In this document: piece by piece, positions 1 through 12,507 of the stretch
Layout: each line of letters starts with the position of its first letter
How positions within the stretch are numbered: position 1 is the stretch's first letter
Assembly: GCA_034440635.1 (NCBI GenBank)
Contig: JAOTON010000042.1
Location: 1-64,000 of the forward strand
Direction: 5' to 3'
Length of the DNA: 64,000 bases
DNA from: Lepas anatifera
Lineage: Eukaryota; Arthropoda; Thecostraca; Lepadidae
Translations under genes and position numbers: made by a program
The notes under the pieces: generated by a model
What the model saw: only the letters and a program-made list of their open reading frames with translations
Database searches by the model: none
What the model was told of the DNA's origin: nothing

Positions 1-2060
1 AATAATCATATGGGCAGAGCTAATCTGGTGCCCCCTTGAGCTCATCTGGTGCCCCTAAGCGCTGGTCTTGAAACCCTGGAGCTGATCATGTGCCCACTGA
101 GCTGAATTGATGCCCTCGTAGTCAATCTAGTGCCCCCCTGAGAAAATAATTGTGCCTTCTGAACCTATAATGCTCTCTGAGTTAGTCTGATGCCTCCGAG
201 CTTGCCTGCTGTCCTTTAGCTGTTTTAGTGTCCCTTGAGCTGATCCGGCCCCCTGAACTTATTTAATGCCTACCGGAGTTTATCTACTGTCCAGGGCGCA
301 GCCAGGGGGCACATGGGGTACGTGCCCCCATCGGTGCCAGGTGCCCTTTTGATTGTCAGGTGGTGTAACCAATTTGGCCCGTGCCGCCTAAATTTAGTGC
401 CCTACGCCGTTGAACCTACATGTAACTGGACCGCATGTAGCGATTGAAACTATTGTTGGACAATTTAATACCTTTTTCGGCCAGCTAGGCATTCTGTCGC
501 CTTTCCAAGCACCCGGGAAGAGTATGGGCACATAGTATGTGTCCACCTAATGCCTCATCGTCGCCAAACATCGTATGGGTGAAGCTGATATGGCGCCCCT
601 TGAGCTCATCTCGTGGCCTCTCAGCTGGTCTTGGCCCCTGAGTCAATCGAGGCCCCACTGAGCAAATAATTGTGCCTCCTGAACCTATATAATGCCTCCG
701 AGCTTGCTTGGTGCCCTAATAGCTGATTTAGTTCCCCTTGAGCTGATTCGGGCCCCCAAGCTGATCCCATGCCTCCCCAAGTTGATATACTGTCTCTTAA
801 GTCAATATTGTGCCTCTTCAGCTGATTAGGTGCCCCCTCAGCTGATAATTGACGTCTCCTTAGATGGTCTGGTGCCCCTGAGCCCATCTTGTGTCCCCTG
901 AGCTGTTATGTTGCTCCCTGAGCTGATTTAGGCCCCTGCCATAGTCTGGGGGAGGCTGGGAGCTGATCTGGGCCCCGAGTGGATCGGATCTGGTGCCACC
1001 TGAGCCACAGTAATGCCCCTGAGTCGATCTGGTGCCTCCTGAGTCCATCTGATGCCCTCTGAGCTAGTCTGGTGCCCCTGAGCTAATCTGGTGCCCTTCA
1101 AGCTGACCTGGGCCTCCTTACGTGATTTCATGAGCAGCTCTAAAGCCCTGAGCTGAGCTGGGCTCACAGAGACTGATGAGGGCCCCTGAGATGGTATGGG
1201 GCTCCTGAGCTGATTAAGTGCCTCCTGACTTGATCGGGGTATTCCCGAGCTGATCTGGGCCCCGGGCTGGTCGGGGACCACTGTTCTGATTGTTTGTACC
1301 CGAAGTTGAACTGGTGCCCTATGGGCATCTGGTGTCCCCTGAGCAGCTCTGGGGCTTTTGAACTGATTGGACCCCGAGCTGGTTAGGGATCACTGAGCTG
1401 ATTTAGTGCCCCTGACTTGATCTTGCCCCTGACTTGAGGCCTCTGAACTGATCTGGGCCCCAAGAGCTGATCTAGGGCCCAAGAGCGGATCTGGGTTCTG
1501 AGGGTACCCTGAGCTGGTCTGGGCTCTGAGCTTGTGGAGAGCCCCTGATGTTGGTTTGAGGCCCCTGAGGTGATATGGCGCCTTAAACTATTCTGGGGCT
1601 TCTTGAACTGGTTTAAGGCCCTATGATCCTATCTGTGGCCCATTGAGCTAGTCTGTCATCTCTGAGGCCAATGAGCTAGTCTATTCCCTGGGTGAAGCAT
1701 GAGCTGCTCTGGGGCCCTGATCTACATCAGGGACCCCTGAGGTGGTCTTGAATAGACAGATGATAAGAACACAAGGTCAATTCCTATCATCTCGGGGCAG
1801 GGTCACCGAGCTAGTCTAGTCCTTGGAGGCACAACTGGGGGGATGAGGGAAGCTGCTCTGGGAGGCCTCTGATCCACACTTGGGGGCCCCAGAGCTGGTC
1901 TTGAATAGATGGTGAATAAGAACACGATGGAAAATCCCCTTGTAAAACGGAGCTAACGACGAATGAGGAATCCCTAAAACGGCTTGTGATGCCTAGGCAA
2001 CCCTGGTTATATAAATTGCTTATTATACTGGTGGATTCTGGGAAGGGATGATAAAAGGGC
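1..2060. repeat. Degenerate ~20-bp GC-rich satellite
   Basis: Loosely repeated units of about 19-21 bp resembling AGCTGATCTGGTGCCCCTG fill 1-290 and about 570-1800, fading out near 2060. Positions 1-290 and about 575-800 share the same order of variant units, so this is a segmental duplication inside the array. The same satellite type recurs in reverse orientation at 35370-35966 and 38965-39645. Open frames across it are by-products of the repeat. Confidence 0.75.
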
Positions 2061-2766
2061 ATTTGCCCATGAGCTCAGAACGCAGTCCCCTAAACCAGGA
2101 TTTCTACTAATTAAATTAAATGAAGATATAGTTTTCACAATTTTCAGCCCTGTCCCACCATCCCCATCCAAACCACCGGCCTGTTCACCTTTTCTTTACT
2201 CTTAACTGGGACCGATCCTTGAGAATATGGAACTTAATGAATGGGTTCTAAAGGTATCTCCCAAATTATTCCGGCAGCAAAAATTGTGTTCTTCCAAGGA
2301 CACTATGCCACTCCCTCCTCCCACCACCATTGTGGGAGGCACGGAGCTTAAGCCGCGTTCAGCCAGGGCTCACCCGTCACGACAAAACCAGTGGGCATAA
2401 CGAATGAATTTTCTACTCCAATATGCCTTAACTTGCACATGGTAACAGATATTACAGGCTCCGCTGATTTCTGATGTCAAGTACTTGCATTAGGTGGCTG
2501 ATTGGCCTTTTAAATCTATCCAAAACAGTCGTGTTTTGGCTACTTCCATGACATTTTGGTGACATGTTTTCTTTTTTCGGTTTTAATCAAGTTTTCATTC
2601 TCCATCAATGATTTATTTGCATTTTTATTGAACCAAAGATGCCCCAAAAATGATATAAACAAAGATATAGTAAGTTTTTTAGGTTACGTTAAAAAGTGCC
2701 TTTTTTCCCGGGGTGGCCCTCAAAGTGTGGTGTGCCCCCTATACCAAAGCTCTGGCTGCGCCCCTG
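292..2766. mobile_element. Possible hAT-like element ends around satellite
   Basis: The left sequence CAGGGCGCAGCCAGGGGG at 292 and the right sequence ending CTGGCTGCGCCCCTG at 2766 are near-perfect inverted copies of a CAGGGGCGCAGCCAG terminus, a form common in hAT-type elements. Satellite fills most of the interior and also lies outside the left end. No target-site duplication is visible, so the two ends may not belong to one insertion. Confidence 0.3.
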
Positions 2767-2799
2767 GTCCTGATGGAAACCATCTAAATGTCTAATGGT

Positions 2800-3524
2800 C
2801 AAATAGACCACAAAGTGGAAAAATAAACAACCCAAATATCTCAAATGTATAATGTCCACACGTAAAAAGCCATGAATATTTCATTAGGGAAAATGCAATC
2901 TTTACCAAGCCCTCCGGGTGCTAACGATTTTCCCCAGCTATGTTGGCACGTCCGCACTTTGTCTGGCCTCTGGCCGGACGGATGGCACCAGCTGAGAGCT
3001 TTTGGCATCTGCTAATGGATCTCAGCTCTGCAATCTGGAACATAAATCAATTTGGCTTAAAATTGCAAGTTTTCTCATGATTTATAATAAGTTGAAAAGC
3101 TGACACGAGGTGCAAACTGCCTGGCAAAAAACAAAAAGCACTGAAATTTGCAGGTGCAAAAGCTGTTCATGTTTAATCATCATCTACTGAAGATAATTTA
3201 TCAGTGGCGGCGCTGCCATAGAGGCGCATTAGGCTCTGCCTAGCCACTTTTAAACATCGAAGCAGGTATGTATTTTATATGGAATAATTCTAATTTGACT
3301 CGATGCCTAAGTTACAGAGAATTTTCCTTTTTCGGATCACTGGGTCAAAGAGGCCGATGATTTGCATCTCTGAGAATCCACGCTCGCAGCTCGAACCGTC
3401 AACAAATGTGAGCTTAGGCACTTCGCGATTTCGCTGAATCTGCCTAACAGCGGGGCAAACCTAACGTGTGCTTTTTGATCAACATCTCTAATACCTCATT
3501 CATTCGGACGCGAGTACCGGCTCG
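2800..3524. other. Intergenic, no gene seen
   Basis: No coding region was recognised. The sequence CAGTGGCGGCGCTGCC near 3204 resembles a hAT-type terminus, but no partner end was found. Confidence 0.5.
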
Positions 3525-5369
3525 TTAACCCTCGTACTTACAGGGGGGTGGGGTGGGTTGTTGCAACCCCCCTAAGGTTTTTCAAGAATTGAAAACGAGC
3601 TTTTCAAGTTAGAGACTTGAAAGCTTGTATAGCTTCTGGGGCATTTATTGCGCATGTTTTGCAAAAAACATTTTTTCTACCTTTCAAGGTCACGGAGCTA
3701 TGACCTCAAGAGTAGAAGCATGTTGAGGTCATTTGGGCGCCTGTACCCGTTTTCACGTGAATGCTTTAGACACTCAGCGTTCTTTTGCAGCATTTTTTCA
3801 TGAACTGGCCCAAAATATTTTCTTCCAACCTTCGAGGATCAATTTTATCAGGTTAGGCCTTTCATGACCTCTCTTGACCTTCAATGACCTTGATTTGACC
3901 TTGCGTGACCTCAGTGATAGCTCTGCGTCGAATAACGACTACATATGCGTGTTTCGATTCGGTATTTCGAAATGATATAAACACCGAATTAGTTGACTTG
4001 CGTCCGATACGGACTTGACCCTTTTTGACCTGTGCCCTTATTTAACCTTGAAAGGGGTGCAAACAATAGCAGATGAAGAAGCAAGCACACACTGGGCGTA
4101 AATGATGCATAATGACTTATGAATAGTCAATTTGAATGATATGGACACCAAACTAGTTGGTATGCATATTTTATGGACTTGACCTTTTTCGAAATTTGAC
4201 CTTATTTGACCCTGAAGGGGGTGTAAGTAATAAAAATGATGAGGCAGTCACTTAACGACAATGATGCGAAATTCCTTATGAATAGTTTGAATGAATAGTT
4301 AGTTAGAATGAATAGTTTTTAGGCTTGTTTTAGGCGTTGTTTAAGGTTTGTGTACATTGTTTTTGTTTTTAGCGTTCTTTTATCGGTCTCATTTTGATAA
4401 CTTCTTTTTGCTTTAAAATTGTTAAGCTTCTCAACACGGCAGATTTTATGAGTGATGGTGTGCGTGTGTCTGTCGAATTTGACCTGTTTGTTTACTTTGT
4501 AATAACTGACGTGAATGGGTGAAAAACCATGCATGATGTGGACCCTATTCGAATAAATCTGTATCTGTATCTGTATAGTCAATTTGCAGCATGAAAAGGA
4601 CGATGAACAAGACGTTTTTCCTCCAATACAGACTTGACCTTTTTACCTTTTGACCTAATTTGACCTTGAAGGGGGTGTTATCAGTGAGATATGGTTAGAA
4701 AGGCACTAAATTTGCGTAAATGATGCAGAATGGCTTATGAATAGTCCATTTAAATGATGTGGACACGGAACTAGTTGACTTGCTTGCAATATGGACTTGA
4801 CCTTTTACCTAGTCTTTGAGGTCAACCAGGTCATTGACCTGACCTGGAAGCTGACCTGATGACACGCGACTTTGATAAAAGAAGCCTTTGACGTTGTTTA
4901 AAGTGCTTCATTTGAGTTCAGTTTCCAAAATTACCCCTCTGAAACTGAAAATTTGACATATTGGGGAATTTCGAGTTTTACCGGTCAGTGACCTTTGACA
5001 TTTGAACTCGCCTCCTGCATTACCTAGATGGGTCGCATAGGTGTATAGCACATGAATCGACGCGAGAATGTCAGTTTCGCAGTCTAATGACCATAAAAAT
5101 GTGAATTTTTACCAAAATTCCGGTCACTAGCAGCCAAAACTGCAAAATGGGCCGCAACAGGGCAAAAACCAGACCATTGGCCTGACCTGGAAGGTGATCT
5201 TACGACCCAAGGTCATAAAAATTGGTATCTATCATGGGTACTCGTGACGACCAGCACGCTGGTTTTTTCGCGGAGCTCTACGTCAATTAGGGGCCAATCG
5301 CGCGGGGGTCGCAACAATCCCCCCCGTACGGGCGAAAGTGGCGAAAACCCGAGCACGTGTAAGGGTTAA
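3525..5369. mobile_element. TTAA-bounded non-autonomous element (family F)
   Basis: Both outer ends are TTAA. The ends read TTAACCCTCGTACTTACAGG on the left and TTAACCCTTACACGTG on the right when reverse-complemented. GC-rich blocks follow each end (TTGCAACCCCCC inside the left, GGTCGCAACAATCCCCCC inside the right). The interior is rich in TGACCT/AGGTCA and contains about four diverged units of roughly 150-165 bp, each with CTTGACCTTTT and TTGACCTTGAAGGGGGTG. No transposase is present. TTAA plus CCC-starting ends suggest piggyBac-type mobilisation; that is inference. Confidence 0.6.
4318..4577 (+). mobile_element. Short retroposon with hexamer tail inside element F
   Basis: About 260 bp interrupt the internal units of the surrounding element and end in tandem CTGTAT/TGTATC hexamers near 4553-4575, like the microsatellite tail of a non-LTR retroposon 3' end. 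No target duplication was firmly identified and no coding sequence is readable. Confidence 0.35.
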
Positions 5370-6355
5370 ATAAGTAAACCAGGCTTGCCTTAGCTGCCAG
5401 CACGTGCCATACCGCGTCCTAGGACCTTAATTAGAGCGGATTGATTTATTGATATTTTTGTATTCGTGGATGTCTAGCCTTCTCTTTTGCCGGACAGTTG
5501 TTATTATTAGCAAGATATTTAGCTTGTGAAAACATTATGAAGAACATGAGTCATGACACAAAACCTGGCAGATGAAATTTAAAAATCCGTTCAGAAATCG
5601 ATCGTAGAGCGAGAAATTAGACGTCATAAGAAATGAAGTGCTGAAGCTGTCCTTGAAATGGGAAGCTCTCGTGAGTCCCTTTGTCCTTCCCGGCTTATTT
5701 ACCTACCTACCTATCCTTCTTGAATTTTGCCTTGTGCCCCTCATACCACCACATAACCCTTTACACAATCCACCGACATATGTTTTTTGATATTTTAAAT
5801 TTTTGTGATGCTAAATATTTAAACATAAATATTATTTTTGCTAATCGACTTGAGCTTGCCCCTTCTCCAGTCGGCCTGCTGGACCCGCCCCTGTCCAATA
5901 TCAGGTAAAAAGCCTGGGCGACGTCCTTACCTCTAAGCGAATCGTGCCTAGGCTGTCAAAATGTTCAAGCGCCACACCTGGAATTTGTAGAAAAAATGCA
6001 AAAGAAGCTAAGGGAATCTTCATGAATGGTGTCACTTTTTAGGAGGGGTTTCCAACCACCTTGCCTCTGCACGTCATGGCGTCACTTTGGGGTAGACCTC
6101 CCTCGTCTCATCCATCAGCATAATTTAATATATGATATCGTAGAAGCTAAAATTGATGCAGCTATACAAAACTGCGTGTTACAGACATACGACATCCTAT
6201 GGCAGGCCTGACATTACAAGTCACTGCCTTCCTAAAGGAAATGTCAAGCTTCAGGTCTCAGTCCTTCCTCTAGACAGCTCCACCTTCCACAAAAACTCAA
6301 TAAAAACTAAAAGGTGAAAACAATCGTCGCCGCTGAAAAAAACTTACACCGTGTC
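5370..6355. other. Intergenic, no gene recognised
   Basis: A 61-codon open frame at 6026-6211 (+) has no recognised domain. Nothing else is supported before the minisatellite. Confidence 0.45.
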
Positions 6356-9218
6356 CTGGCACGCCACCTCTCGGCTCAGCCCCCTCCCCCATGACCACGC
6401 CATGGCACGCCACTTCTCAGTCCAGCCCACTCCCCCATGACCACGCCATTGCACGCCACTTCTCAGTCCAGCCCCCTCCCCCATGACCACGCCATTGCAC
6501 GCCACTTCTCAGTCCGGCCCCTCCCCATGACCACGCCATTGCACGCCACTTCTCGGCCCAGCCCCTCCCCCATGACCACGCCATTGCACGCCACTTCTCA
6601 GTCCGGCCCCTCCCCATGACCACGCCATTGCACGCCACTTCTCAGTCCAGCCCACTCCCCCATGACCACGCCATTGCACGCCACTTCTCAGTCCGGCCCC
6701 TCCCCCATGACCACGCCATTGCACGCCACTTCTCGGCCCAGCCCTCCCCCATGACCACGCCATTGCACGCCACTTCTCGGCCCAGCCCCTCCCCCATGAC
6801 CACGCCATTGCACGCCACTTCTCGGCCCAGCCCCTCCCCCATGACCACGCCATTGCACGCCACTTCTCGGCCCAGCCCCTCCCCCATGACCACGCCCTTG
6901 CACGCCACTTCTCGGCCCAGCCCCTCCCCATGACCACGCCATTGCACGCCACTTCTCAGTCCGGCCCCTCCCCCATGACCACGCCATTGCACGCCACTTC
7001 TCGGTCCAGCCCCTCCCCCATGACCACGCCATTGCACGCCACTTCTCGGTCCAGCCCCTCCCCCATGACCACGCCATTGCACGCCACTTCTCGGCCCAGC
7101 CCTTCCCCCATGACCACGCCATTGCACGCCACTTCTCAGTCCGGCCCCTCCCCCATGACCACGCCATTGCACGCCACTTCTCGGCCCAGCCCCTCCCCCA
7201 TGACCACGCCATTGCACGCCACTTCTCAGTCCGGCCCCTCCCCATGACCACGCCATTGCACGCCACTTCTCGGCCCAGCCCCTCCCCCCATGACCACGCC
7301 ATTGCACGCCACTTCTCAGTCCGGCCCCTCCCCCATGACCACGCCATTGCACGCCACTTCTCGGCCCAGCCCCTCCCCATGACCACGCCATTGCACGCCA
7401 CTTCTCGGCCCAGCCCCTCCCCCATGACCACGCCATTGCACGCCACTTCTCAGTCCGGCCCCTCCCCCATGACCACGCCATTGCACGCCACTTCTCGGCC
7501 CAGCCCTTCCCCCATGACCACGCCATTGCACGCCACTTCTCAGTCCGGCCCCTCCCCATGACCACGCCATTGCACGCCACTTCTCGGCCCAGCCCCTCCC
7601 CCATGACCACGCCATTGCACGCCACTGTTCGGCCCAGCCCCTCCCCCATGACCACGCCCTTGCACGCCACTTCTCGGCCCAGCCCCTCCCCCATGACCAC
7701 GCCATTGCACGCCACTTCTCAGTCCGGCCCCTCCCCCATGACCACGCCATTGCACGCCACTTCTCGGTCCAGCCCCTCCCCCATGACCACGCCATTGCAC
7801 GCCACTTCTCGGCCCAGCCCCTCCCCCATGACCACGCCATTGCACGCCACTTCTCGGCCCAGCCCCTCCCCATGACCACGCCATTGCACGCCACTTCTCG
7901 GTCCAGCCCCTCCCCATGACCACGCCATTGCACGCCACTTCTCGGCCCAGCCCCTCCCCCATGACCACGCCATTGCACGCCACTTCTCGGTCCAGCCCCC
8001 TCCCCCATGACCACGCCATTGCACGCCACTTCTCAGTCCGGCCCCTCCCCCATGACCACGCCCTTGCACGCCACTTCTCGGCCCAGCCCCTCCCCATGAC
8101 CACGCCATTGCACGCCACTTCTCGGCCCAGCCCCTCCCCCATGACCACGCCATTGCACGCCACTTCTCGGTCCAGCCCCTCCCCCATGACCACGCCATTG
8201 CACACCACTTCTCAGTCCGGCCCCTCCCCATGACCACGCCCTTGCACGCCACTTCTCGGCCCAGCCCCTCCCCCATGACCACGCCATTGCACGCCACTTC
8301 TCGGCCCAGCCCCTCCCCCATGACCACGCCATTGCACGCCACTTCTCGGCCCAGCCCCTCCCCCCATGACCACGCCATTGCACGCCACTTCTCGGTCCAG
8401 CCCCTCCCCCATGACCACGCCATTGCACGCCACTTCTCGGTCCAGCCCCTCCCCCATGACCACGCCATTGCACGCCACTTCTCGGCCCAGCCCCTCCCCA
8501 TGACCACGCCATTGCACGCCACTTCTCGGCCCAGCCCCTCCCCCATGACCACGCCATTGCACGCCACTTCTCGGTCCAGCCCCTCCCCCATGACCACGCC
8601 ATTGCACGCCACTTCTCGGCCCAGCCCCTCCCCATGACCACGCCCTTGCACGCCACTTCTCGGCCCAGCCCCTCCCCCATGACCACGCCATTGCACGCCA
8701 CTTCTCGGCCCAGCCCCTCCCCATGACCACGCCCTTGCACGCCACTTCTCGGCCCAGCCCCTCCCCCATGACCACGCCATTGCACGCCACTTCTCGGCCC
8801 AGCCCCTCCCCCATGACCACGCCATTGCACGCCACTTCTCGGCCCAGCCCCTCCCCCATGACCACGCCATTGCACGCCACTTCTCGGCCCAGCCCCTCCC
8901 CCATGACCACGCCCTTGCACGCCACTGTTCGGCCCAGCCCCTCCCCCATGACCACGCCATTGCACGCCACTTCTCGGCCCAGCCCCTCCCCCATGACCAC
9001 GCCATTGCACGCCACTTCTCGGCCCAGCCCCTCCCCCATGACCACGCCATTGCACGCCACTTCTCGGCCCAGCCCCTCCCCCATGACCACGCCCTTGCAC
9101 GCCACTTCTCGGCCCAGCCCCTCCCCCATGACCACGCCATTGCACGCCACTTCTCGGCCCAGCCCCTCCCCCATGACCACGCCCTTGCACGCCACTGTTC
9201 GGCCCAGCCCCTCCCTCT
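6356..9218. repeat. 45-bp minisatellite, ~64 copies, 7-unit higher-order repeat
   Basis: The unit begins CCATGACCACGCCATTGCAC and continues GCCACTTCTCGGCCCAGCCC; it occurs about 64 times, with 44- and 46-bp length variants. A 44-bp unit recurs about every seven units. The ATG of the unit following it falls at 6616, 6930, 7244, 7558 and 7872, then 7916 and 8230, with a spacing of 314 bp (6x45+44). The reverse strand is strongly G-rich. Because 45 is a multiple of 3, many frames stay open (MTTPLHATSRPSPSP on +); the frame resets every seven units argue against a protein. Confidence 0.95.
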
Positions 9219-10689
9219 TCAGTGGGCGAAGTCACTTATGGACAGATTCTAATTACAAACTAATATGTAGTTGCCTAGGGTTTGCGAAACATGGGACCGA
9301 AACCAGTGCATGGAAAGGGTGACATTGTAGTTTAATATTATATTATTTGAGAGAAGTCCAGTAACTCTGCTCAGTGTAACCATATATTTACCACGCCTAC
9401 ATACGCTTGGAAGCACTTAGGGTTGCAAAAGGCAGTGACTACGTAATATAGCAATTTTGTCGGAAGAAAAGTGAAAAAAATTTCATGCACAGACCCATCA
9501 AAACCTCAAATTTTTGTTTTGTGCATGACACTGATAATGCTGAAGCTGTTTTGCAGGTCTAAAATGTAAAAATTTTAACGACATCCGGCCATGGCTTACA
9601 GTGTAGAAACTATTTTGCCTGCAGTGGACACTACATTTTTGTAAAATACGCTGTTTGAATACGTTATTTTCTTAGGAATGGAGTTAATAAATACTACGAA
9701 TTGCAGAAGGAACGAATATTTTTAGAAGACATGTTTCAGGTTTCCGAATATTTCCTCTTACGTTTTTGAAAGGAATGTAGCACATTAATTATGTCATTGA
9801 AACTGAGATAGCTAGGTAGTAAAACAGAGCAGAGGAGATAGCCAGGAAGTAGATCAGGCCTGAAATCTCTCATTGTAATGTCATTCATCCTAGAAATCGC
9901 CCTTTGCAGACACATCGGATTTTCAACAGCGGATACAGACCCCCTAGACCCATGCCGGCCCAGCACCACCGGCGACGCGCCTTGTAGCCTGAGGGCTCAA
10001 GAAGGGAAGGGGGAGGCGACATATCACTCAATAAAAAACTTTGCTCGGTGAAAGATAAGAATATAGACATTCTGAGAGGAAAAATAATAAAGCAGAGGTC
10101 TTTTGGTATGCCCTATGTGACTGAAATTAAACTCTGGTCGCACATTCCAGACCAAATTGCAATAATCTGAGCCATTACCTGCAATTGAGAAGAATGAAGA
10201 AGGGTGTCGAACGACCCCCTCTACCCTCGGTAGGATAAGGATAAGAGCTCACCACCCCAAATAATAAGGCTGGCTAAGTGGCTTCGTTTGACATTTCCGT
10301 GGATTCGATTCCTGTACTGGTTATATTTAGCATCTCATTCACCATGCCACGTTCGAAAAGCTATAGCATTTAGACTTCGCAGTGAATGGTTTGGTAATCC
10401 AGAGTTCATGGACACCGGAAAGCAGCCATGGAAAAGCTGGAAAGTGTTATTTTTCTATAGAAAATATAGACATGTGTATCCCCGGCCTGCAGCCAGGGCG
10501 AACGCCCCACCGCGGCTCAGGAGAGCCGCATGACAATGGGTTGAAAGCAAACCATATTTTCTTTTAAAAGTATCTCTTCATAAGCCTGTTGGTCAGTTTT
10601 ATCATTCTGTTCCTTGAAAAAAACTAGTAAAGCATTGCACGGCCATCCCTGGATTTGAACCTGCAACCATCTTCTTTATTGTGGATTAT
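9219..10689. other. Intergenic, no gene recognised
   Basis: AT-rich unique-looking sequence without a convincing coding region, tandem repeat or element boundary. Small open frames at 9736-9969 (-), 9885-10070 (-) and 10288-10533 (+) have no recognisable similarity. Confidence 0.45.
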
Positions 10690-11655
10690 TTTTGAGTGTG
10701 TCGACGATCTAGCTGTGCCCTTTACCAAAATTTTTAAACTCTCTCTGCAGAGCGGCATCTTTCCGACACGGTAGAAGCTGGCCAACACTGTTCCTTTTTT
10801 CAAAATGGGCCATAAGAAACACCCGGCCAACTACCGATCCGTACCACTTCTACCCCTCTTCTAAAAATCCCGGAAATAATTGTGTACAGCCAGTCATACC
10901 ACCACGTTGCGCCGGTGCTGTGCCAGGAACAGCATGGATTCATTCCGGGTCGATCATGCTCTAGCAACCTTGCAACATACCTCAGCTCGGCGCTGGGATG
11001 CAATATCGGAGGAATATCAGACGGACAGCATTTACACGGACTATTTGGCCGCCTTTCAAAGTGTGAACCATAAGCTAATCATACACGAATTGAAAAATTC
11101 CTATCATTTTCAGGCTTCTGCTCTTCACTGGTTCGTCTCATATCCCTCCGATAGGCGTCAGCGGGTCATCGTTAACGGAAAACATCGGATTGGATGCCAG
11201 TTACTTCAGGTGTTCTGGAAGGTTCTTTGGTCGCTCCTTTGATTTCTCTTTATTCATAAGCGATATTCCGTTGAAAATTGAGTCTTCCTGCTTGATGTAC
11301 GCTTACAATGTCAAAATTTACCGAAAAGACGGCCCCAGCTGACGGGCTGCTGCTGCAAAACGGCCCAGATCGTTTGCAGAGGTGGTCCATTAGGTGAGGT
11401 CTCATTCTAAATCCTATAAAGTGCAAATCGTTTCATTTGGGTGTCTGGCGAAGGAAGGCTATCACCCTAAAAAATGCAAGGCTCTGACATCAATTATTAG
11501 ACCCACAAAGCGACAAAAATAGAGCCTCAATCTCCCTCAGCACTCCAAATAAATGTTGCGGTCTCTCTACACTCTCTAAAAACTGCAAATAATCCTAGGT
11601 GGAGTCCTAGGTGGAGTCCTATGCTTGTGACCTGAAATTGCATGACCTTCACTTG
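10690..11655 (+). pseudogene. LINE reverse transcriptase relic (jockey/CR1-like)
   Basis: Conceptual translation with several frameshifts gives the ordered motifs of a non-LTR retrotransposon reverse transcriptase. They are a KIFKLSLQSGIFPT-type segment (about 10720-10770), PANYRSVPLLP (about 10828), QEQHGFIPGRSCSSNL (about 10925-10970), YTDYLAAFQSVNHKL (about 11031-11075), WFVSYPSDRRQRVIVNG (about 11128-11180), LFISDIPLKIESS, the catalytic box, then DRLQRWSIR and LNPIKCKSFHLG (to about 11440). The catalytic box reads YAYN instead of the usual YADD, so both aspartates are lost. Stops and frame changes confirm a dead copy. It runs into a GA microsatellite at 11661. The motif order fits jockey/CR1-type elements; the clade is inference. 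Confidence 0.85.
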
Positions 11656-11660
11656 GAATG

Positions 11661-11661
11661 C

Positions 11662-11715
<54 letters not shown>

Positions 11716-11754
11716 CGAGAGAGCGAGGGAGGGAGGGAGGGAGAGGGAGGGAGG

Positions 11755-11791
<37 letters not shown>

Positions 11792-11808
11792 AGAGAGAGA
11801 GAGAGAGA
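11661..11808. repeat. GA / GGGA microsatellite
   Basis: A purine tract of GA dinucleotides with blocks of GGGA, compositionally like the longer tract at 41021-41254. Such mirror-symmetric purine runs can adopt triplex DNA. Confidence 0.95.
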
Positions 11809-12124
11809 GCAGGCCCCCTCCTCCCTCGCTTAAGTCACCCTACTTAGGACCAAAAATGTATGTCAATACAATGAAGGGTACATGTAGGACCGACCAGGGT
11901 TACATTGTCAATCGTTTCAACCCGGAAGGCCCAATACCCTGAATGTTTATTAGTTTCAACAGTAGATGTCAGTGTTGTTCATGAATTTTTGATACGGGTT
12001 CGTTTTGATATCCTGGGGGTAGACGTTCTAATCTATGGACGTTTTGTCTGCAGACGAATTTACTTAAACCTATGCTCTGACATCAATAATATGGTATTAT
12101 GTATTCATGTCAGTGACCCTGTGA

Positions 12125-12313
12125 GGGCAGGGGGATGGGTGTCTTAGTGGATAGCATCCCTGTCTTCTAAGCCACCGGTCAAGGATCTGCAAGTCCCGGC
12201 GGAGCCTCTGAATAAGTTGATCTGATCCCCCAAATCCCTTCCAACGGGGTGAGAGTTGGCGACGCCGATGACATTGGCAGCTGATGGGTCGTTAAACCCC
12301 AACAATTAGTATT
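12125..12313 (+). mobile_element. tRNA-derived SINE
   Basis: The head has a degenerate box A (TGTCTTAGTGGATAGC) and a box B-like TGCAAGTCCCGGCGG. It is followed by the body GAGAGTTGGCGACGCC and the 3' end GTCGTTAAACCCCAACAATTA minus its last base. It matches the copy at 20731-20904 over its whole length, so this is a dispersed tRNA-headed SINE. Confidence 0.8.
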
Positions 12314-12387
12314 ACCTATGAGGGCATTTTGTTGACGTTTTTATCTGTACACACAATAATTTGTGGGTGTTTTGAGCCATGCACGTT

Positions 12388-12460
12388 TATAGCCCGCGCC
12401 CCACCGGGGTCCTTATAGGAGGAGGAGGACAATAATGGCCCCCGGTGGGGCGTCGGTTAA
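12388..12460. mobile_element. Miniature TTAA-type element (~73 bp)
   Basis: Inverted termini AGCCCGCGCCCCACCGGGG on the left and CCCCCGGTGGGGCGTCGGTTAA on the right (split as CCCCCGGTGGGG then CGTCGGTTAA) match the ends of the 19128-20148 element with almost no interior. The left TTAA has decayed to TTAT. Confidence 0.55.
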
Positions 12461-12507
12461 ACCATCGTCCCTATTCCATAACATTGCGCTTCTGCTACGA
12501 GCACTGA

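Noticed and set aside
6417..9322. Long overlapping open frames (up to 473 codons) on both strands
   Set aside because: They arise because the 45-bp unit has no stop in several frames; frame changes at every 44- or 46-bp unit and both strands are equally open.
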